Positions 26,505-35,146 of a stretch of 64,000 nucleotides of DNA are shown in pieces; the stretch's first letter is position 1, and each line of letters begins with the position of its first letter. This DNA comes from Paenibacillus sp. L3-i20 (lineage in GTDB: Bacteria > Bacillota > Bacilli > Paenibacillales > Paenibacillaceae). The position numbers were made by a program, and so were the translations under genes. The stretch spans positions 1,819,678 through 1,883,677 of the forward strand of contig NZ_BQME02000001.1 of the NCBI RefSeq assembly GCF_022180385.2. The letters run 5' to 3'. Under the pieces are notes generated by a model, which did not search any database, was not told the origin of the DNA, and saw only the letters and a list, made by a program, of their open reading frames with translations.

Positions 26505-27200
26505 ATGGACAATTCGATACATATTCTCGTTGCCGAGGACGATGACGACATCAGTAAGCTGCTATGTAACATTATAAGAAAGAGTGGTTATATTCCACAG
26601 CCCGCGTTCTCCGGCACGGAGGCGCTTATTTATTTGGAGCAACGACAATGGAACATGGTACTGCTTGATTTAATGTTACCGGGTATGACAGGTGAGGAGT
26701 TACTCGGGCGGATATGCGAAATGGGGCATATACCGGTTATTATCATTTCGGCTAAGGGTGAGCAGCAGACTAAGGTGTCGCTGCTACGAAGCGGCGCGGA
26801 TGATTTCATTACGAAGCCGTTCGATATCGAGGAAGTATCGGCACGAATTGATTCCCATCTGCGTCGGTATGCACAGAAAGTTCAGCCGGCTGTGCAAGGC
26901 ATGATACTATTCCACAAGGAACTTGTACTGGACCGTGATACGAAATCGGTGACTGCCGATGGGATGGAGCTTGCACTGACCGCAATGGAGTATGAGATTC
27001 TCGCCGTGCTTCTCTCCGCACCGAAAAAGGTATTCACAAAAGCAAATCTATACGAAAGCGTATGGGGCGAGCCATTTTATGGAGATGACAACACGGTCAA
27101 CGTCCATATGAGTAATTTGCGCAGCAAGCTGGCAAAGGCTGCACCTGGTAGCGAATTTATCGAAACGATATGGGGTATTGGATATCGGCTTAAGCCTTAA
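26505..27200 (+). CDS. OmpR-family response regulator
   Basis: 231 residues. Receiver domain: acidic pair EDDDD near residue 12, phosphoacceptor Asp in VLLDLMLPGM near residue 53, Lys in ITKPFD. C-terminal winged helix with VFTKANLYESVWGEPF and VNVHMSNLRSKLAK. AAGGAG ribosome binding site. First gene of a four-gene set (regulator, ABC ATPase, permease, kinase) that resembles peptide-antibiotic sensing and resistance modules. It probably regulates the ABC genes just downstream. Confidence 0.9.
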   Translation: MDNSIHILVAEDDDDISKLLCNIIRKSGYIPQPAFSGTEALIYLEQRQWNMVLLDLMLPGMTGEELLGRICEMGHIPVIIISAKGEQQTKVSLLRSGADDFITKPFDIEEVSARIDSHLRRYAQKVQPAVQGMILFHKELVLDRDTKSVTADGMELALTAMEYEILAVLLSAPKKVFTKANLYESVWGEPFYGDDNTVNVHMSNLRSKLAKAAPGSEFIETIWGIGYRLKP

Positions 27201-27277
27201 GACATTCTTAAGTATTCGCTTTAGCTTCTCTTAAGTTTTCGTTTATATTCTTGGTCTATCACATAAGGGAGGCCAAG

Positions 27278-28207
27278 ATGGCGATGAGTGAATATGTATT
27301 ACGAACGAATCAGTTATCAAAGAAATTCAAAGGCAGTACAGCACTAGACAAAGTGAATTTGTCTATACGTAAAGGCGCCATTTATGGCTTTATTGGGCAA
27401 AATGGAGCAGGCAAATCGACGCTTATACGCATCGTGACCGGACTTGCTTTTCCGACCAATGGTACGATCGAGCTGTTCGGCGCTAGCGACGAGAAATCGT
27501 TAATCGAAGCTCGTAAACGAATCGGTTCGATTATCGAAAGCCCTGCGTTGTTTCCTCATATGACCGCCTTTGAGAATGTAGAAGCGAATCGAATTCTTCG
27601 TGGTATCCCCGGTAAGGATTCTGTCAGAGATATACTTGGACTAGTCGGTTTGGAAGGAACGGGTAGAAAAAAAGCGAAAAATTTCTCACTCGGTATGAAG
27701 CAGCGGCTTGGACTTGCAATCGCTCTACTGGGTGATCCAGAATTTATAATTTTGGATGAGCCGACCAACGGGCTCGATCCGATGGGCGTCATCGAAATGC
27801 GTGAACTGCTTAAGCGGCTTAATCGTGAGCGAGGGATTACCATTCTAATCTCCAGTCATATTCTAAGCGAGCTGTCCTTGCTTGCTAGCCATTACGGAAT
27901 CATTCACCAAGGTCAGTTGCTAGAGCAGCTTACTGCTCAGGAATTATACGGGAAATGCCAGCAGTACGTACTGATAAAGGTGGATAATCCCGATAAGGCG
28001 ACAACGGTTATTCAGACTGAGCTCGGTACAACCGATTACGAAGTGATGCCAGATGGTGCTATTAAGCTATACAGCGCCATTGAACAACCAAGCAAAGTTT
28101 CATCGGTACTATTCTCTGCGGGCCTTGCAATCGAGCAGTTTATGCCGATGGGTGAAGATCTGGAGAGCTTTTTCACGAAACGCATCGGGGGTGTCCCTCA
28201 TGTATAA
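27278..28207 (+). CDS. ABC transporter ATP-binding protein, BcrA-like
   Basis: 309 residues from the ATG at 27278, with AAGGGAGG upstream; the earlier ATG at 27251 precedes that site. Walker A GQNGAGKST near residue 40, signature FSLGMKQRLGLAIAL, Walker B FIILDEPTNGLDPMG, switch His in LISSHILSEL. The C-terminal 90 residues form the extra domain seen in BcrA/lantibiotic-protection ATPases. It overlaps the permease gene by 8 nt. Probable exporter or protection pump for peptide antibiotics such as bacitracin or lantibiotics; substrate unproven. Confidence 0.88.
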   Translation: MAMSEYVLRTNQLSKKFKGSTALDKVNLSIRKGAIYGFIGQNGAGKSTLIRIVTGLAFPTNGTIELFGASDEKSLIEARKRIGSIIESPALFPHMTAFENVEANRILRGIPGKDSVRDILGLVGLEGTGRKKAKNFSLGMKQRLGLAIALLGDPEFIILDEPTNGLDPMGVIEMRELLKRLNRERGITILISSHILSELSLLASHYGIIHQGQLLEQLTAQELYGKCQQYVLIKVDNPDKATTVIQTELGTTDYEVMPDGAIKLYSAIEQPSKVSSVLFSAGLAIEQFMPMGEDLESFFTKRIGGVPHV

Positions 28208-28961
28208 TCTGATCAAAGCCGAGCTGTTCAAGCTGCGCAAGGATAGAGTATTCCGGACAATGATACTTATAATAGCGATTCTTTCACTGGTGTACCCACT
28301 GCTCTACTATTTCGATAATTTGTCCCAAGGCTCACCGCAGATGACAGGAGTACAATTTCTGTTTAACTTTATTACAGGCAATACTCTAATTGTTAAATTC
28401 AGCATAGCGGTTCTGGCGGGTTTCTTCATTTCTAGTGAATATTCAACAGGCGTAATGAAGACAATTGCATCATCAGGCAACGTGCGGGCAAAGTTGTACA
28501 TTGCCAAGCTGATCGGATTTTCGCTTGGAGCAATGATTCTCTCTCTTGTATTTCCAATTGTAAGCACACTCGAAGTATCGCTGCTTTCTGGTTTCGGACA
28601 TTTGCCAGAGGGAGCTGAAGCTTCTTTTATACCGAGAGCAATTGGGCTTACATTATTGTTTACGGTGGCCTTCGCATCGATTGGAGCGCTGTTTACTGTC
28701 GTATTTACTGACAGCGGTAAGACGATCGGATTTTCATTAATTTTTTTCCTAATGATCGATACAGTTTTAGTCGGTTTAGGTAAGAAAATTGCTTTTTTTT
28801 CAACATTGTATGATTACTCGATCTTTAAGCTAGTCGGTTATATCGGCCAGACCAGTATCGATAGTGGAGATATTCCAAAACTTCTGATCGTTCCATTGGT
28901 GACAATTGTCGTATCGGGGCTACTTGGTATTCTTGTGTTCCGCAGGAAGGAAATTAAATAA
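28200..28961 (+). CDS. ABC-2-type permease, partner of the BcrA-like ATPase
   Basis: 253 residues from the ATG at 28200 (GGGGGTG upstream, overlapping the ATPase stop). Starts MYNLIKAELFKLRKDRVFR, a hallmark of ABC-2 permeases of the BcrB/lantibiotic-protection type, followed by six membrane helices; FISSEYSTGVMKTIASSG follows the second helix, as usual. It ends with basic RRKEIK. Long upstream extensions of the open frame lie inside the ATPase gene and are not coding. Confidence 0.85.
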   Translation: MYNLIKAELFKLRKDRVFRTMILIIAILSLVYPLLYYFDNLSQGSPQMTGVQFLFNFITGNTLIVKFSIAVLAGFFISSEYSTGVMKTIASSGNVRAKLYIAKLIGFSLGAMILSLVFPIVSTLEVSLLSGFGHLPEGAEASFIPRAIGLTLLFTVAFASIGALFTVVFTDSGKTIGFSLIFFLMIDTVLVGLGKKIAFFSTLYDYSIFKLVGYIGQTSIDSGDIPKLLIVPLVTIVVSGLLGILVFRRKEIK

Positions 28962-28984
28962 CGATTAAGAGGGGCGAGGGAGTC

Positions 28985-29881
28985 TTGCTAATCATAACAA
29001 TCGTATCGATTGCTGTAGCGGCTCTCTTGCTTGTCCGTCTACTTCTGCTTAGAAGGGAAATGGGACGGATGACGGAGCAGCTACGTTGCTACAACGAACG
29101 GACCACCGACAAAAAAATCGACGTATCTCTATTCGATAGGAGGCTAGAGGCGCTCGCAGTACAAATTAATGATCAAGCCAATCTCGTGATCGAGGCGGAG
29201 GCACGTAGAAGACGAACCGAAAATGAGCTTCGACAGGCGATTGCGAACATTTCCCATGATATTCGTACTCCGCTGACGTCCATATTCGGCTATATTCAAC
29301 TGCTAGAAGCTAAGTCCATTACGCCTGAGGAGAAGCTTGAGTACATTACAATCGTCAAAAATAGGACGAAACGACTGCAAGCGCTCCTGAACGATTTCTT
29401 CGAGTTGTCTGTAGTTGAATCATCAGATTATAGGCTTAGAACCGAGCGGATTGGGATGACAGTTCTGTTGTCCGACATTCTGATCGGTTTCTATGACCAA
29501 TTTAACGAGCGCGACATTACACCGGACATCCGGTTGCCGGAAGAAGAGGTCACTATATACGCCGATGAATCGGCTGTTCGGAGAGTCGTCGAAAATTTAC
29601 TAGTGAATACGATCAAGTATGCGGTCGGAGGGGTAGAAATTCGCTTTACGCGGCAAGAGAAGATAGCGAGCCTGACGATTGTGAATGAAGCGAGGGGTTT
29701 GTTTAGCAGCGACGTGAGCCTGCTTTTTGACCGCTTCTATACAGCCGACAGAACCCGATCCACCCAAGGATCGGGGCTTGGACTTTCCATCGCCAAAAGC
29801 TTGATGGACAAGATGGGCGGTACGCTGACAGCGGAACTGCAAGGAGATAGGTTAACGATGACCTGTCGTTGGAAGTTGTAA
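28985..29881 (+). CDS. Sensor histidine kinase with one membrane helix
   Basis: 298 residues from a TTG start at 28985 with GGGGCGAGGG just upstream. One N-terminal helix (residues 1-20), no extracellular sensor domain, a short linker, H-box ANISHDIRTPLTSI near residue 97, N-box ENLLVNTIKYA near residue 200, and G-box GSGLGLSIAKSL. Kinases with almost no outer part beside a BcrA-type ABC transporter usually monitor the transporter or the membrane rather than a free ligand. It probably phosphorylates the regulator encoded at 26505. The kinase is last and the regulator first, with the transporter between. Confidence 0.88.
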   Translation: MLIITIVSIAVAALLLVRLLLLRREMGRMTEQLRCYNERTTDKKIDVSLFDRRLEALAVQINDQANLVIEAEARRRRTENELRQAIANISHDIRTPLTSIFGYIQLLEAKSITPEEKLEYITIVKNRTKRLQALLNDFFELSVVESSDYRLRTERIGMTVLLSDILIGFYDQFNERDITPDIRLPEEEVTIYADESAVRRVVENLLVNTIKYAVGGVEIRFTRQEKIASLTIVNEARGLFSSDVSLLFDRFYTADRTRSTQGSGLGLSIAKSLMDKMGGTLTAELQGDRLTMTCRWKL

Positions 29882-30021
29882 GCACTAGGCGCCGAAATGA
29901 TCAATCATAACCCCAAAATTTATTCAATCTAAATAGCTGTTGTTGTGTTATACAATGAATTAATAGAGCCATTATTATAAAGTTCTCTCACATCGAATGA
30001 TTTATTTCACTCTATACTTCC

Positions 30022-30657
30022 TCATTTTTTTTGATAAAACATACAGTAAACAGGTACATGATTAATTTGTGTTTCTCGTTTCAAAATAAACCCAAATCTT
30101 TGATACAAGTTTACGTTTTCTATATTTTCAGTATCTAAAGCTACCCCTTGAGATGTATCACTCATATTTATTTTATTTAATAGGTGCAGCAACAAGGATT
30201 TACCGACTCCTTTTCCCTGAACTTCCGGTTTTACTCCAATCATAATGAGGTAGTGATGCGTTAATGAGGGGGAAGCGGGTCTGGTGATGCGCATATACGT
30301 ATTAAGGAGGCTCAATGCTTTTTCCGATATTTTAGGAATCAATCGAATCAAATAGAGGACTGTAAATAGTGTACCCTTTATATTCTGTAGCTTACTTACT
30401 GAAGGTTTCTCAATAAGGTAAGTGCCAAGCAAGTTATCACTTTCGAAAATACCCCACGCTTCCTCGTTAGGCAAAAAACTTTTATCAAACATAAAGGAAA
30501 CAAAGGCTACCATACTATTTTTTGCTTTCTCATCGAGCTCAGAATCACCAAACAAGTGTAAGAACAGCGGATCTCTGGCAAATGCCTCACTCATAAGTGA
30601 CACGAATGCAGGTTTGTCCCCCGTTGTTAGTCTGCAAATTTTATACGGAGCGCTCAT
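30022..30657 (-). CDS. GNAT-family N-acetyltransferase
   Basis: 211 residues. The acetyl-CoA loop is visible as GVKPEVQGKGVGKSLLLHLL near residue 145, followed by LDTENIENVNLYQRFGF, typical of GNAT motif B. Substrate unknown. Its start overlaps the end of the membrane protein gene at 30654-31223 by 4 nt, so the two are co-transcribed, leftward from the regulatory region at 31224-31407. Confidence 0.85.
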   Translation of the reverse strand: MSAPYKICRLTTGDKPAFVSLMSEAFARDPLFLHLFGDSELDEKAKNSMVAFVSFMFDKSFLPNEEAWGIFESDNLLGTYLIEKPSVSKLQNIKGTLFTVLYLIRLIPKISEKALSLLNTYMRITRPASPSLTHHYLIMIGVKPEVQGKGVGKSLLLHLLNKINMSDTSQGVALDTENIENVNLYQRFGFILKRETQINHVPVYCMFYQKK

Positions 30658-31223
30658 GCTTCGTCACCAATGTTAGTTATAGCTTTACTATAATGATCTA
30701 CGGCAAAGCTAAATAACACTTTGAGCACAAATAATAAATAGATGGTCTGCATATAGGGTTGTATATCTGGCAGTAGTGGAATGCCTCCGAGTGCAATAGA
30801 CAGGAGCACGCCTGCAACAAAGAGTTGCGAACGTTTACCGATTAGCGCATTGACGATAAATGCCCCCGTTATTGTATAAGCCCAAACTCCAATGGAGTAC
30901 CAGATATCTGTCCCTAATAGAAGTGCAACAAGCACGATATGAAAATGAATGGTAATAAATACGATCCGATTCTTTTTTCTAGCTGCATAAAAGTTACTGG
31001 TCGAGGCTGTGAAATTAGCTATACACCCGGAAAATATATCGAAAATGAATAGTAGTGCAAGTAGGGTGCGCCATAATGGCAAATTATCTGTTAGCCCAGG
31101 GAATATGACATACAAAGTAGCGGTCAACAGCCCGCCAGAAAGCAATATCGTCATAATAGAGGCAAGAGACTGTCTCTCACCAAAAATATCGTGCAAAAAT
31201 AAAGGAATTTGCAGTTGTTTCAA
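30654..31223 (-). CDS. Small multi-pass membrane protein of unknown function
   Basis: 189 residues from a TTG start with GGGAG 9 nt upstream. About five or six hydrophobic segments; TASTSNFYAARKKNRIVFITIHFHIV in the middle carries the main polar residues. I do not recognise a family. It is coupled to the acetyltransferase gene and divergent from a TetR regulator with inverted repeats in between, which suggests that regulator controls the pair. Confidence 0.6.
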   Translation of the reverse strand: MKQLQIPLFLHDIFGERQSLASIMTILLSGGLLTATLYVIFPGLTDNLPLWRTLLALLFIFDIFSGCIANFTASTSNFYAARKKNRIVFITIHFHIVLVALLLGTDIWYSIGVWAYTITGAFIVNALIGKRSQLFVAGVLLSIALGGIPLLPDIQPYMQTIYLLFVLKVLFSFAVDHYSKAITNIGDEA

Positions 31224-31278
31224 TTGAACACACTCCCATCATGAATTTTACATGCAAACGCTACTTGTACCTATATAG

Positions 31279-31310
31279 TTTTAGAGTAATCGTTTGTATT
31301 TACTCTAAAA
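31279..31310. promoter_or_regulatory. Inverted-repeat operator, probably for the TetR regulator
   Basis: TTTTAGAGTAA (31279-31289) and TTACTCTAAAA (31300-31310) are perfect inverted repeats with a 10-nt spacer. A third exact copy of TTACTCTAAAA lies at 31366-31376, 32 nt before the TetR start, with a partial partner TTTTATACTCAA to its left. Confidence 0.75.
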
Positions 31311-31407
31311 TTATTGTAATTTCATACTATGGGAAATGCAATAGTTTTATACTCAATTTATTGAATTACTCTAAAACTTGGATTAAACTGGAGTTGAGGT
31401 GAAAAAG

Positions 31408-32001
31408 ATGGATGGCTACGAACGACGTAAACGAAAAAAAATGGAGCAGATATTCAGCGTCTCCTATCAATTATTTGCAAAACACGGATTTCAGAAGGTC
31501 AGTGTGCATGAGATTGCCCAGCAGGCCAATGTATCAGCTGCGACTATTTATAATTATTTCGGAACAAAAGAGCAGTTATATAGCGATATGCTTATGAATT
31601 GGATGGACAAGCAGTTAGAACAATATGAGTGCATTTTCCATTCAGAGCTTTCCTTTCCTCAGAAGACCAAGGAAATTATGCTTTTGGAGGTTCGAAATTT
31701 ATCGATGTTATCGGCGGAGCTACCGAAAGTATCATCCGAGATAACGAGTATCGCATATTTAATGGACCGGTTTAACGAGCAAAAGGCAATGCCCTTTTTT
31801 ATAAAGTTTGTCGCATTAGGGAAACACGAGGGTTATATTCATCAGGATCAAACGGAAGAGATGACAATGTTTTATTTCACAATGTTCAAAAATGAGCTGA
31901 GTCGCTATTGGGAAGGTTCAAATGATGAACGTATAGCTGGGGGCATGGAGCAACTGCTGGAATTGTTTTTCTATGGACTAGTTGGACAGAAGAGGACGTA
32001 G
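31408..32001 (+). CDS. TetR-family transcriptional regulator
   Basis: 197 residues from the ATG at 31408 (GAGGTG 6 nt upstream; a GTG at 31399 is the alternative). N-terminal helix-turn-helix: FAKHGFQKVSVHEIAQQANV and SAATIYNYFGTKEQLYSDM, the classic TetR signature. The C-terminal ligand domain is not recognisable. Divergent from the membrane protein/acetyltransferase pair with a multi-copy inverted repeat between, so probable repressor of both directions. Confidence 0.9.
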   Translation: MDGYERRKRKKMEQIFSVSYQLFAKHGFQKVSVHEIAQQANVSAATIYNYFGTKEQLYSDMLMNWMDKQLEQYECIFHSELSFPQKTKEIMLLEVRNLSMLSAELPKVSSEITSIAYLMDRFNEQKAMPFFIKFVALGKHEGYIHQDQTEEMTMFYFTMFKNELSRYWEGSNDERIAGGMEQLLELFFYGLVGQKRT

Positions 32002-32130
32002 TAACAAAAAGGTTACTGCCATAAATGATAGTTGGAGAGAAGTTGGAGTTCGATAAAAAGCGCATAGAATAGCTCTTGTAGAAATTCCCCCAAGAGCTGG
32101 TTCTTGTTTGCTGTTGCTAATAATGGTTAA

Positions 32131-33012
32131 TTACAACCATGATTTTTTTTGTATAAATCGCTTAGCTACCTCGCCTGCAACCTTTGGAAGTTGCATCCAA
32201 ACATAAGCGTGGATAGAGGTTTCTATCACTTCAATTTCATATGAATCTAGTAAACTCGCAAACGTATGGAGACTGCTTTTAATGGTCTCATTCGCCCACT
32301 CTTCTTCACTAGGAAGAAATAGAACGGGACATTGCACCTTTTTATAATATTCCTCGAATTTCAGGTCCCAATATTTTTGAATATATTCGGTTCTTACACG
32401 GTTTAGGTAGCAATAAGTAAAGGTTCCATTGTTCAGCGGTTGTAGATTGTTTGCAAAGAAGGATAGGAAATATTCATTCCATATGCCCTGCTCAGTCAGT
32501 TTTGCTTGTTCTTCTCTAATATAATCTTCTTTCGTATCGTATATCCGCTCGATTCTTTGGGCTAATTGAACCTGCTGAATGGCTTTTTTCTGTTTTATTT
32601 CTTCGGCTGTCCCATTGTATAAACCATGTTCCCCAAACTCGTTGTATATAGCACCCTCACATAATAAGGATTGAACAATTTCTGGATGTGACGCAGCAAA
32701 ACTGAGTCCAATCTCTGCTCCCATGGAGCTGCCTATAATATGGCATTGTTTGACGCTTAAATGGTGCAACAGTAAATAAAGATCATGAGCCATATCATCG
32801 ATGTGATATCCAGTTATAGGTTTGTCGGATTTACCGTGACCTCGAAAATCAGGAGCGATGATGCTGTACTTCTGTTCGAATTGTGGTAGGATACCGTCCC
32901 ACATGTTCAGATTCCCACCACTAAAGTGTAGAAATAGAACAACTGGTTTATCCGTTATTGCATACTTTACGTTCAATCCAATGTCGTCTAGTTGGATCAT
33001 TTCCTCTATCAT
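32131..33012 (-). CDS. Alpha/beta-hydrolase
   Basis: 293 residues. HFSGGNLNMWDGI near residue 29 forms the oxyanion region, DFRGHGKSDKP follows, the nucleophile elbow is GSSMGAEIGL near residue 95, and the catalytic His is probably in SIHAYVWMQLP near residue 270. Typical of the large esterase/haloperoxidase-like group; substrate unknown. A GGGGGCG ribosome binding site precedes the ATG. Monocistronic. Confidence 0.85.
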   Translation of the reverse strand: MIEEMIQLDDIGLNVKYAITDKPVVLFLHFSGGNLNMWDGILPQFEQKYSIIAPDFRGHGKSDKPITGYHIDDMAHDLYLLLHHLSVKQCHIIGSSMGAEIGLSFAASHPEIVQSLLCEGAIYNEFGEHGLYNGTAEEIKQKKAIQQVQLAQRIERIYDTKEDYIREEQAKLTEQGIWNEYFLSFFANNLQPLNNGTFTYCYLNRVRTEYIQKYWDLKFEEYYKKVQCPVLFLPSEEEWANETIKSSLHTFASLLDSYEIEVIETSIHAYVWMQLPKVAGEVAKRFIQKKSWL

Positions 33013-33202
33013 TTGTGTCGCCCCCGAAGTTGGTAATATCTCTTTTTATTTTGTTTATATAGGGTTTATATAACTCTATTACCATATCATAGATATTTGA
33101 CCTAGTCTTCGATTATAAATGAAAAATACCACTTTAGGTTCATAAGCAAGTGTGGAAGAAGATGAAAGGCTGACAATTAACATAATTATGAACGAAGTAT
33201 AT

Positions 33203-33913
33203 TTAGTAATGAAAAAGGAGGATGCCTGCAACAAACGTAATAGTGCCGATTATAGCCAATAATATTTCAGTTTTGACAATGGATGTTTTCGAAAATTTGA
33301 AGGTGGCTAAATTCAAGAAGCTGTGCAAAGGAATGAGTATCGCTACCGTCCAAGGGTGCTTTGCTACTATTAATGTACAGCCAATATGAAATGCGCTTGC
33401 AAAAACTCGTTCTATGACGCCCCATAACGGGCTTTTGTTCAAATTTCCTTGCAGCTTGAGCATTTCTTTCGCTTGCATCGATTTATCATCTGTACGTTTA
33501 GCTAGTGATGCCATAACAATGAGGTTGATGACCGTGAAGAGTACTTCCACAGCTGCCCAGCCTTGGCCGATGGAAAGTGCCCAAGAATACGACATGCTAG
33601 TTAGTAATAGCAGGGCAACACGAATACTTTCTTCAAACACGCCTGAAGAACCTATAATAATTTTGGCGGCTTTGTCCTTTGGCATTTTCATGACAATTGC
33701 ACTTAGTGGTCCTCTTAGAAAAAGGGCAATTGTCCATCCGAGAGCGCCTAAACCAAACGCTTTCCATTCCATTTCTGTACCACTGTAATGGAATATTAAC
33801 CAGAAGGCCGCGGGAACTAATAAATACAAAGGAATAAAGTACATTGCCCTTTTTACTGCAGTTTGAAACTGTTGTTGAGTCTCGTTTCGATCAGCTGAAC
33901 TAGTGGATGTCAT
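33203..33913 (-). CDS. YhfC-type integral membrane protein, possible intramembrane protease
   Basis: 236 residues from the ATG at 33913 (GAGGAG 10 nt upstream). About seven hydrophobic segments. Conserved polar motifs inside helices are FEESIRVALLLL near residue 90, GWAAVEVLF, ERVFASAFHIGCTL and HSFLNLATF: the Glu-Glu-x3-Arg, Glu-Arg and His pattern of the YhfC family related to CAAX-type (glutamic) proteases. The gene begins 25 nt after the HTH regulator gene, so the two form an operon. Proteolytic function is inferred from the family only. Confidence 0.65.
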   Translation of the reverse strand: MTSTSSADRNETQQQFQTAVKRAMYFIPLYLLVPAAFWLIFHYSGTEMEWKAFGLGALGWTIALFLRGPLSAIVMKMPKDKAAKIIIGSSGVFEESIRVALLLLTSMSYSWALSIGQGWAAVEVLFTVINLIVMASLAKRTDDKSMQAKEMLKLQGNLNKSPLWGVIERVFASAFHIGCTLIVAKHPWTVAILIPLHSFLNLATFKFSKTSIVKTEILLAIIGTITFVAGILLFHY

Positions 33914-33938
33914 CAACTATCATCTCCTCAAATGGAAG

Positions 33939-34478
33939 TTAATTATGCTTCACTCCAGGAATAACCATCGTCACAATATTTCTTCTTCTGCGCTCGTTAG
34001 TAGGCTTATTTTCGATATGTTTTGCCATTTGTGCCCGCATTCCTTGAAGCAATTCCATATATTCTTCATCCGTTAAATGAAGCTCTAGTTGTCTTAGCGA
34101 AACGCCATCTTGTTCGAGATCATAGTTTTCCTGCTGAAGATATGTTCCATAATCTCCAATTAAGGAAGCGACAAACTTCATGAATAGTTCCATATGCGCT
34201 TCGGAGCTCATCATTTTTAAATCTTGAGTCGGAATTTCTCCTCCGTTCGAAGTTAGGACATACACTTTCATCATAGTTCCCCGCACTTGGATTTGTTCGA
34301 TGACTTCAATTAGTTTAGCTTTAAGCAGTTTGTTCAAATGGCGGTACATCGTCGCTTGTGGAATATCTGGCATTCGTTCTGATATTTGCAAGGTGGTTAA
34401 TTGCGCCCCGCCAACTAAGGTTTGAATAATTCGCATTCGTATGGGATGGAGGATTAAATCTGCTCTTGATTCGCTCAA
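33939..34478 (-). CDS. Winged-helix regulator in operon with the YhfC-type protein
   Basis: About 179 residues if read from the TTG at 34478 (AAAGG about 11 nt upstream). The open frame continues upstream through a perfect 40-bp palindrome, whose translation (FNVIIIDNDNIK) is a by-product of symmetry, so the upstream ATG at 34577 is unlikely. Helix-turn-helix: HPIRMRIIQTLVGGAQLTTLQISERM then PQATMYRHLNKLLKAKLIE, the ArsR/PadR-like pattern. The C-terminal half is helical. It likely binds the palindrome and represses its own operon. Confidence 0.75.
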   Translation of the reverse strand: MSESRADLILHPIRMRIIQTLVGGAQLTTLQISERMPDIPQATMYRHLNKLLKAKLIEVIEQIQVRGTMMKVYVLTSNGGEIPTQDLKMMSSEAHMELFMKFVASLIGDYGTYLQQENYDLEQDGVSLRQLELHLTDEEYMELLQGMRAQMAKHIENKPTNERRRRNIVTMVIPGVKHN

Positions 34479-34500
34479 TTTGTATAACAACCTTTCTGAT

Positions 34501-34540
34501 GGTTTAATGTTATCATTATCGATAATGATAACATTAAACC
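34501..34540. promoter_or_regulatory. Perfect 40-bp palindrome upstream of the HTH/YhfC operon
   Basis: All 40 bases equal their reverse complement, centred on ATCGAT between 34520 and 34521. It lies just upstream of the probable start of the regulator gene. Half-site elements GATAAT-GATAAC are repeated in each arm. Best explained as a regulator operator; as RNA it could also form a 20-bp hairpin in the leader. Confidence 0.75.
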
Positions 34541-34594
34541 AAAAAAATTCAAGCCCTTTTTTCGGCGCTAAGATCAACCTTCGTAGGAGTTGCT

Positions 34595-35095
34595 TTAACG
34601 TTCTTCACATACGTAGGTCATCGATACAAATTCAGTTTCCTGACCATTTATCATGCTTGTAAAATGGACCTCTTTTTTAAACCCAACGCGCTCATATACG
34701 TTAATAGCTCTTTCGTTAAAAGTCGCAACAACGAGCTGAAATTGCTGGGCGTTATGATGTGTATTTAAGAAACGAAGCGCGTGGGATAAGAAATCTACAC
34801 CTTTACCTTTGCCAGTCAAGTCAGGATCAAGTCCTAATCCAATATCTACGAGCTTGTCATTATTATAAATACCTGCGGGGTAACCGCCTGGAACACGAGC
34901 AGAATTTCCACTGCAAATGAAACCGATGAGGGTGTTTTTACTATTCAATGTACAATAGTACTCATCGCTCATGAGTTCATTTATTGTTTCGTCGCTGCCA
35001 TCCAAATTGTAAATGGAATAGGGTTCGTCATACTTCCAACTGCAAATTTGAGATGCGTATTCTTTGGTCATTGGACGAAAATAATAAGAGAGCAT
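34595..35095 (-). CDS. GNAT-family N-acetyltransferase
   Basis: 166 residues from the ATG at 35095, which has GAAAGGA 8-9 nt upstream; an ATG at 35113 lacks a site. Starts LSYYFRPMTKEYASQICSW, then an acetyl-CoA loop region GLDPDLTGKGKGVDFLSHAL near residue 100 and VATFNERAINVYERVGFKKE near residue 130. Resembles RimJ/YkkB-like acetyltransferases. Substrate unknown. Divergent from the SRPBCC gene at 35147. Confidence 0.87.
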   Translation of the reverse strand: MLSYYFRPMTKEYASQICSWKYDEPYSIYNLDGSDETINELMSDEYYCTLNSKNTLIGFICSGNSARVPGGYPAGIYNNDKLVDIGLGLDPDLTGKGKGVDFLSHALRFLNTHHNAQQFQLVVATFNERAINVYERVGFKKEVHFTSMINGQETEFVSMTYVCEER

Positions 35096-35146
35096 ATAAT
35101 TAAGTCCTTTCATCTACATAAATTTGATTTTAACAAAGGGGTAAAT

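Noticed and set aside
34501-34540. Fur box reading of the 40-bp palindrome
   Set aside because: GATAAT-type hexamers occur, but their order is inverted relative to the consensus TGATAATnATTATCA, so a Fur site is not the simplest explanation.
34479-34577. N-terminal extension of the HTH regulator to ATG 34577
   Set aside because: It would translate the palindrome and has no ribosome binding site.
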